Positions 58,317-64,000 of a stretch of 64,000 nt of DNA are shown here, one piece after another; the stretch's first letter is position 1, and every line of letters starts with the position of its first letter. Both the position numbers and the translations under genes were made by a program. Source of the stretch: Ligustrum vulgare (Eukaryota; Streptophyta; Magnoliopsida; Lamiales; Oleaceae); NCBI GenBank assembly GCA_963555705.1, contig OY743181.1, positions 25,424,513 through 25,488,512 of the forward strand, written 5' to 3'. The notes below the pieces were generated by a model, which saw nothing but the letters and a program-made list of their open reading frames with translations, searched no databases and was not told the DNA's origin.

Positions 58317-60854
58317 AATGACATATTCCGCAATTGTCTACCTCGTTAAAACATTGCTAAGAAAACCCAGTAGGATAAAACTTGAGCGAAGGAAAAAGAG
58401 TACAGAAGCTCCCCCTAATGTTGGTCATGGTGAATCATTGAGTCTAACGTTCGAGTAGAACAAATCATGTACTGAATCTTGAAGTTCTGAAGTGCTGCCT
58501 CATTAAAACCTTGTCAATAAAACCCAGTGGGATAAAATCTGAAACAAGGAAAAAGAGTACAGCCGCTGCCTCGTTAAAACCTTGTCAGGAAAACCTAGTA
58601 GGACAAAACCTGGACGAAGGAAAAAGAGTACAACATGTTTCTCCCCCTGAAGTGTGCAATTGAGGATTCATGAACTTCTCGAACATTGATATCATCTTTC
58701 TTCTGGAATATAAAAATCTCCTTATATAGCATTCTTCATAAGATATTTATGATTTTCTTCATTTGTTAATATTATTCAAGTATAACAATGTGTTGCTGAA
58801 TTATAGCTTGTTGATAGCTATGATGATGCCTCAAAAACCTTGTTAGGAAAACCCTGTGGGACAAAACTTCAGCAAAGGAAAAAAGAGTACATTATTCTCA
58901 TTAATTTTCATCAATACTCCTCAACTGTTGCCTCATTAAAAACCTTGTTAGGAAAATCCTGTGGGACAAAACCTCAGCTAAGGGAAAAAGAGTGCAACAT
59001 GTATTTATTCCTTTCATGGAATATCACAAGTATATTGGTGCAATCATATAATTTACGATGAACTTTATATAAATTGTTCATAGCTCATGATGTCATAACA
59101 TGCTATATTAAGCAATGTTGTACTAATTTATCGATTGCATCTTTCACTTCTGGCGAATAATCAAAACTAGAATTCACTTTTGGTGAATAATTAAACATAT
59201 TCATTTTCATATTCACTTCTAGTGAATAACCAATTTCCCAGATGTCATAAATAGTACACTCCAATTTCACTTTCAACATATTATATCATGGAGTCATTTG
59301 TATCATCCTATAATGATACTAATCTGGGTGAATTGAATCTTTCATTGATTATACATGTATGTTCTTGCATCTCATAAACCACAATTTCTGATTCGTATAA
59401 TCAATCATTGAAATATATATCAATTTCGACATATAATCTACAATCATATTACTTGAAATCCCAACGTACCGCGATCAACTGGTACATCAAAGAATACTCT
59501 CAAAGTACCGAGATGAGAATCATACATTTTGATCTCACTCATTGGTATATCAAAGAACTCAAGCTAGTGATTTAGACTATAGTCTATCCACCATATGTCA
59601 TGCCAGTTTTATGGAAAAAAATTGCGCGCAACGAGTCGTCTTTTACGACTGTGTAATATTTTTCATTTGTACATATAATTACTGGCTTTACACATTTAAG
59701 CATTTGGACTTCAGGTCCTTGAACAATAATCCCTACATTGGGGTTATATACTTGGCCAAAGTATTATAATTTCATCAACCTCATTTTCATAAGAGGGTTG
59801 TTTATGTATGCAGTCGACTTATTTATCGATTCCATTTCAACTCAATATAACAAGAGAGATCTCTTTATATATTCTATCATCAGGTACCTGAGTCTCTTAC
59901 ATTTAATTATATCCCTTTTACTCACCATGAGTATTTAGACTCAAAGGGATCATCTCAATCATTCAAGAGATATTTATTTTTGGAATCGATAGTCATTATG
60001 CTTCAGGCATAATTATGCTTCAGGCGTATTTTCCCCATAACGTTCACAAATATTATCAATCGGCTAAAATGCCATAACACATGTCATCCTTTTAGGGATA
60101 TAATCTCAATCATATATCTAAGTGCGCTTTGGTGGATTGTATACATATCGCACTTTTACAAATCATAAAGATTCACAAGAAAATCTTTATTTCATAGTAT
60201 TGACATGTTTGTATGTAAAATATTGCTGTATGAGAAATATTTATATTCAAATTGTTCTCATAGCAAATAACTTGAGGCTTTTAATCTGCTAAACCATTAG
60301 CAATATAATATTCTATTATCTCAACTAATTCGTAAAATCATTAATGACTTTAAGATATATTCATGCTAGCATTTATCACTTTGCTCATAATATCATTACT
60401 TGAGCAAATAATCAGTCATTCATTTTCTTAGTGAGATAATTAATTTGCTTTTGAGAACAAGCAGCAATTATAACTTGTTAACCTGAACAATCTTCTGGTT
60501 CTTTAATGAATGTCATTTTGCATTCTTAATATAAATCTCATTATTGAATTGGAATCTAACCAATCATTATAGAACTTCGGGTTCAACAAGATATTTCACT
60601 TGTACATATGTATGAACTTCTGGTTCAATACAGTATTCATTTCATCAATATGTATTTCTGTATAGTACAAATCAGTATACCTTTATTAGTGTACCGAGGA
60701 AAAATCAGGTACAATATCCAAAAAAATATCTCATGTTCTCAATATTGTACCAAATCTTCCCTTATATCGAAAAAGGTAATGACGCATTATCTCATTGTTC
60801 CCACCTTTTCAATAATTTATTCCATTATTTCTTGATGGAATCGATATCACTGAC

Positions 60855-60900
60855 ACGCGGAGCCACCGCTCTTTTACGCGTTGAATAATGCATTTAAATA
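60855..60900 (+). promoter_or_regulatory. CGCG boxes and TATA-like box before the viral-type ORF, copy B
   Basis: ACGCGG (60855-60860), ACGCGT (60876-60881) and TTTAAATA (60893-60900) precede the ATG at 60934 by 34-80 bp. All three are kept in copy A. CGCG boxes are CAMTA targets linked to stress responses. Whether transcription starts here is unknown. Confidence 0.35.
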
Positions 60901-60933
60901 GATCACTTGGAAAGAGATTAGATCCATAAAAAA

Positions 60934-61479
60934 ATGGATGTTATATTATCAAATATTCGCAAATACTACTCAAATCTTCCGCTAAATGTTTTGAAAAAGA
61001 TTTACCGAGTTCGACTCGAAAGATTGAGGCTGCCGATGGATCAAGGTATCCCAGAAGATGTTCGTTGGTTGATCGAAGCAAAAGTTCGATTAGCTGGTGA
61101 ATTACCAAATTCATTTTCTAAGCACAAGCCTGGCTTAGGTAAGAGTACTTTTGCAAAGAAGCGAAGAGCAAAAAGATTAAATAATTGCTATAAATGTGCT
61201 CGATGGACATGTGATACCCATTGTAAATCAATAGGGTATTCATCCATAAATCGAGATGATAAGATAGACTTCATTAAGGGTGGACTGAGTAAGGAGTCAT
61301 TGGATGATATCTGATTGACTCTTGAGACGCACCCTAGTGGGTATGTGCAGCGTGAGCTACTATCTTTGTGGGCTAAATTCATCAGCTATAAAGAGTTTTA
61401 TACTCTCAAAAATATAATAGCAAAAGATCTTGTTTGCCAGGCTGTTATAAACAATGATGTTTTAGCTATTCAGTATTGA
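60934..61479 (+). pseudogene. Betaflexivirid-like nucleic-acid-binding protein relic, copy B
   Basis: Has an ATG at 60934 and an open frame to a TGA at 61312-61314 (codon 127), where copy A has an Arg codon (a CGA to TGA change). Past that stop the frame stays open to 61479, a potential 181 codons. Residues 75-81 are a basic patch. Cysteines 85, 88, 93 and 97 form C-x2-C-x4-C-x3-C, and 'CKSIG' follows. The N-terminal 60 residues are helical-looking and rich in Leu/Arg. The layout fits Viral_NABP of Betaflexiviridae; in those viruses the protein binds RNA and can suppress silencing. The stop lies after the finger, so a 126-residue product would keep the binding region. It sits 287 bp upstream of a LOG-like pseudogene on the same strand. 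Confidence 0.6.
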
Positions 61480-61765
61480 TACAAGGTAAATCAGTATATT
61501 GTGTGTATATATATATTTGCACATATATTTATAAAATATTTTCATGTTTCATTTCTCGAGCATTGATAAAGTGTATTGAAAAATTACCGAAAGGTAAGTT
61601 TTATCAAAAGTAGTGTAATTTAGTTAGAAGTAGGTTTTCACTTTTTCAAAAGACGAGCAGTAAATAGTGAAGTTTTTCAAGTTTAAAAAGCCAATGATTT
61701 TCACAGTTTCATGCATCCCAAAATATCATTTTCTCATAAGTTTTTCCTTCCTTATACTCTCAAAG

Positions 61766-62418
61766 ATGGAAGGACCAAAACTTCGACAGATCAAAACTAT
61801 CTGTGTATTTTGTGAATCAAAAGTAGGGAAATGTTTTGGGTATCTAGAAGCAGCAGTGGATTTAGGAAAGAAATAGGGGGAGAAAGGTATCACTCTCGTG
61901 TATGGGGTGGTAGCACTGGTTTGATGGGTTGTGTTTCCCAATCTGCTCTCACAGAGCGAGTAAAAGTGATTGGTGTTATACCTACTCCTTTGGTAGATAT
62001 TACAGGAAAAACACGAGGGCATGAAGTACAAACCTTATCTATCCATGAACGGATAACTTGCATGCTATATGGTTCTGATGCCTTTATAGCCCTGCCCGGA
62101 GGTTTTGGTACTTTAGAAGAAATCTTTAATATTACCTCATGGGCTCAACTGGATATTCATACTAAGCCTATTGGGCTTTTAAATGTTAACAATTTCTTTG
62201 ATGGTTTGCTAACATTTCTTGATTATGCTGTGGAACAGGAATTCATCTCTCCATTTTCTAGGAGAATCCTTATTTCTGCTCCTACTATCGAGGAACTGCT
62301 GGATAAGTTGCAATCATATATTCCAATACAAGATCCAGCAGGAATTAAGATAGATTGGTCGCAAGGAAGGAGAATCAAGCGAAAATGGAGTCCGGTTAAT
62401 GTAAACTTAACTTTGTGA
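61766..62418 (+). pseudogene. LOG-family cytokinin riboside monophosphate phosphoribohydrolase, intronless broken copy
   Basis: Start MEGPKLRQIKTICVFCES at 61766. The body has the nucleotide-fold motif 'VYGGGS.GLMG' region, 'VIGVIPTPLV', 'SDAFIALPGGFGTLEEIF' (PGGxGTxxE at 62095-62121), 'SWAQLDIHTKPIGLLNVN' and 'ISAPTIEELLDKL'. LOG enzymes (Lysine_decarbox family) release free-base cytokinin from its riboside 5'-monophosphate in the cytosol. The canonical R-K-A-E-M before the PGG motif is R-I-T-C-M here, so it belongs to a divergent clade or has lost a catalytic residue. A TAG (61874-61876) and a one-base deletion near 61902 in the GGGS loop break the frame. Plant LOG genes usually have several introns; none are present, so this is probably a retrocopy. 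An intact 3' half (195 codons) remains. Confidence 0.8.
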
Positions 62419-62423
62419 ACCCT

Positions 62424-62640
62424 AGAATAGGTGATGGTAGAGTACGGAGTATTCTCACTCTTGAGACACACCATAAATTTCTAGAATTTTATCAATGTTT
62501 AATCTTGTGTACCTCAAAGATTTAAGGTGGTAGAGTATGAAGTATTCTAACTCTTGAAATACACCTTTTCTTTATTTCCTCAAAAGATCAAAGGTGGTAG
62601 GATACGGCTACTCCCGAAACACATCTCTAATTTTGAGGAT
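62424..62640 (+). repeat. Three degenerate tandem units downstream of the LOG relic
   Basis: Units starting 'ggtggtagagta' recur at about 62431, 62526 and 62593, each followed by 'actc..gaaacacac' text. Short repeats of 'acttcttctgga' type follow to about 62780, similar in style to the 30-bp array of repeat copies A and B. Non-coding. Confidence 0.5.
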
Positions 62641-64000
62641 CATAAATGTTTCCCCCTTTTGTATTTTGCATGTATGACTCGTTTATACTTCTTCAGGAGC
62701 AATAATAATATCATTTCAGTATGATAATCTTTACTTCTTCTGAAGTAAATATGTACTTCTTCTGGAGTACATAAGTGCTTGTACAAGAACTTTGATCAAA
62801 ACTGCTTATCTTAATCATATAACATTTATCTCATAATACTGATGATATTATTTTCACATTAACCATATCCGTGCTATCATGTGATATTATCTTATCATAC
62901 TTCAAAATTTTCTTGTTGAATAATTTATTTTCATCCACCCTTTCAACTACAGATATTGTTAATTTCTGGTACCAAACGATAAAATATTTTTATTAAGATC
63001 CAACAATCTTTTGGTAATGGTAACTTCTGGTACCATTTGTTGAAATATCAAATAATAACAATTTTATCAAATTTATATAAGTAGAGATATTTAAAATCAG
63101 TAGAACAAACCATATAGGTGGTAACAATATAAAGAAATAATTATATTTCATAAATGAGCAAGTCATATCTCCAAATCTAGTCAACGTATTCATAATAGTC
63201 CAGGTCGTTACGATAAGGAGTTATACTCAACACATCACGACATGGCAACTATTATGTTACTTTTAAATCTTTTAATTTATCGTATTGATCACTTAGTAGT
63301 GTTAAATAATTTAGAATATATATTCTATTAACACTTATCATCATATCATTAATAATGATTAATCAAATTCGTTAAATCACGATTAATATATTTTAACGTA
63401 TCATCAAGGGCAAAATGGTCAATATTTTAATATATTGATCATATGGATAAATCGAAACCGTCAATAAGTTTGAAATTAAATTTAGAACAAACTTACTTTT
63501 GGTCCGAAGTTCAAAATCCCGTCGGAACTGCTCCAGAAACAGTTTTTAAGAAAACCGTCACGTTCGACCGTCGGAAAATTTCAAAACTACACAAAACAGA
63601 AAAGTAAGATCATAGAAAAATCCAAATCATCAAGACGAACAAACTGTCTTTTGACGTCATCGCCGGAATCCGCCACGCGCCGCCGCCAGCCGCCACTCGC
63701 CGGTAGTCGGAAAAATCAACACATCACTATAATGTGTGCCTCGACGTCCTGAACATGTCCATGGTCTCCGTTTCTCCAAAAGACCAACCATTTGGCCGGA
63801 ATCTGCATTTTTCAGTCCGTCAGCATCTTCTTCTCCGGCCAATAACTTCCGTTTTAACCGTCGGATCGGTGCCAAATTTTAGTCGAGTCTTCTCCTAGAA
63901 AATTTCGTTGATATGCCGCTAGCCGATCGTTGATCGAAGTTCAGGATCGTCCGGGATCAGCGTTTCAATTTCCGGTTAGATTTTGTTTTTTTGCACAATT
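62641..64000. other. Right-hand flank, no gene recognised
   Basis: AT-rich to about 63480, with 'ggtaccatttgttgaaatatc' text. It then changes to a GC-richer 'ccggcgatgacg' stretch (63640-63850) that resembles a transcribed leader on the minus strand. The 72-codon minus-strand frame at 63657-63875 has no known domain. It could be the 5' internal part of the element whose 3' LTR is at 58115. Confidence 0.4.

Larger units (their letters stand above)
58115..61440 (-). repeat. Inverted repeat copy B (3.3 kb, retroelement-like)
   Basis: Reverse-orientation partner of 1418-4712 with the same order of parts: LTR (58115-58316), polypurine tract complement (58317-58326), the roughly 60-bp motif copies (58350-58995), the short tandem repeat (59145-59232), non-coding DNA, and the viral-type ORF on the plus strand. 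Unlike copy A, sequence beyond the shared end is not an LTR-like insertion; the ORF continues in frame. Confidence 0.8.

Noticed and set aside
63657..63875. 72-codon Arg/Gly-rich minus-strand frame
   Set aside because: GC-rich leader-like stretch without a domain or splice context; no support as a gene.

Overview
The window is AT-rich nuclear DNA of a flowering plant, most likely a eudicot. It has spliced plant-type genes with GT/AG introns, and its transposons are those of plant genomes: Ty1/copia, chromoviral Ty3/gypsy, L1-type LINE, hAT, Mutator-like and PIF/Harbinger. I cannot name the species. No rRNA, tRNA or CRISPR was seen.

Host genes. Two intact paralogous glycosyltransferase family 90 (GT90; Rumi/KDEL-domain type) genes lie head-to-tail on the minus strand. 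Each has six exons with the same intron phases (0,2,0,2,0). The first (21108-24258) is compact and encodes 476 aa. The second (36322-56941) encodes 503 aa but spans 20.6 kb. Its intron 1 (10.6 kb) holds LTR-like DNA, a 3.7-kb LINE relic and several MITEs, and its intron 2 (6.0 kb) holds a nested, rearranged copia element. I assembled both coding sequences from splice sites, and both stay in frame throughout.

Transposon layers, left to right: an LTR-like fragment (1-1417); repeat copy A (1418-4712); three CAGTGGCGGA-type hAT insertions (5219, 6700, 18578); a gag-only copia element split by a hAT MITE (8229-10237); a Mutator-type hairpin MITE (10761); a decayed PIF/Harbinger element with a Myb/SANT-like gene and a DDE transposase (11215-15394), with hAT MITEs in and beside it; and a chromovirus-type solo LTR with a perfect 5-bp target-site duplication (17454-20174). 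Between the two GT90 genes sit a possible pararetrovirus relic and a full-length, recently inserted Ty3/gypsy element (27150-34054, 878-bp LTRs, target-site duplication GTCTG). That element's U3 carries four pairs of an ACGGCCGT palindrome.

Most unusual region. About 3.3 kb is present twice in opposite orientation, near the two ends of the window (1418-4712 and 58115-61440). One side ends in a polypurine tract and a short copia-like LTR. The other side carries, antisense to that LTR, an ORF resembling the nucleic-acid-binding protein of Betaflexiviridae (carlavirus/vitivirus type): a basic patch followed by a four-cysteine finger. Beyond copy B, in the same direction as this ORF, is an intronless broken gene of the LOG (cytokinin-activating phosphoribohydrolase) family. 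Each viral-type ORF is damaged differently: copy A lost its start codon and is cut by an LTR insertion, while copy B has a premature stop. This looks like a retroelement-associated repeat that captured and spread a viral gene, perhaps with a LOG retrocopy. That reading is inference; the duplication, motifs and lesions are visible directly.
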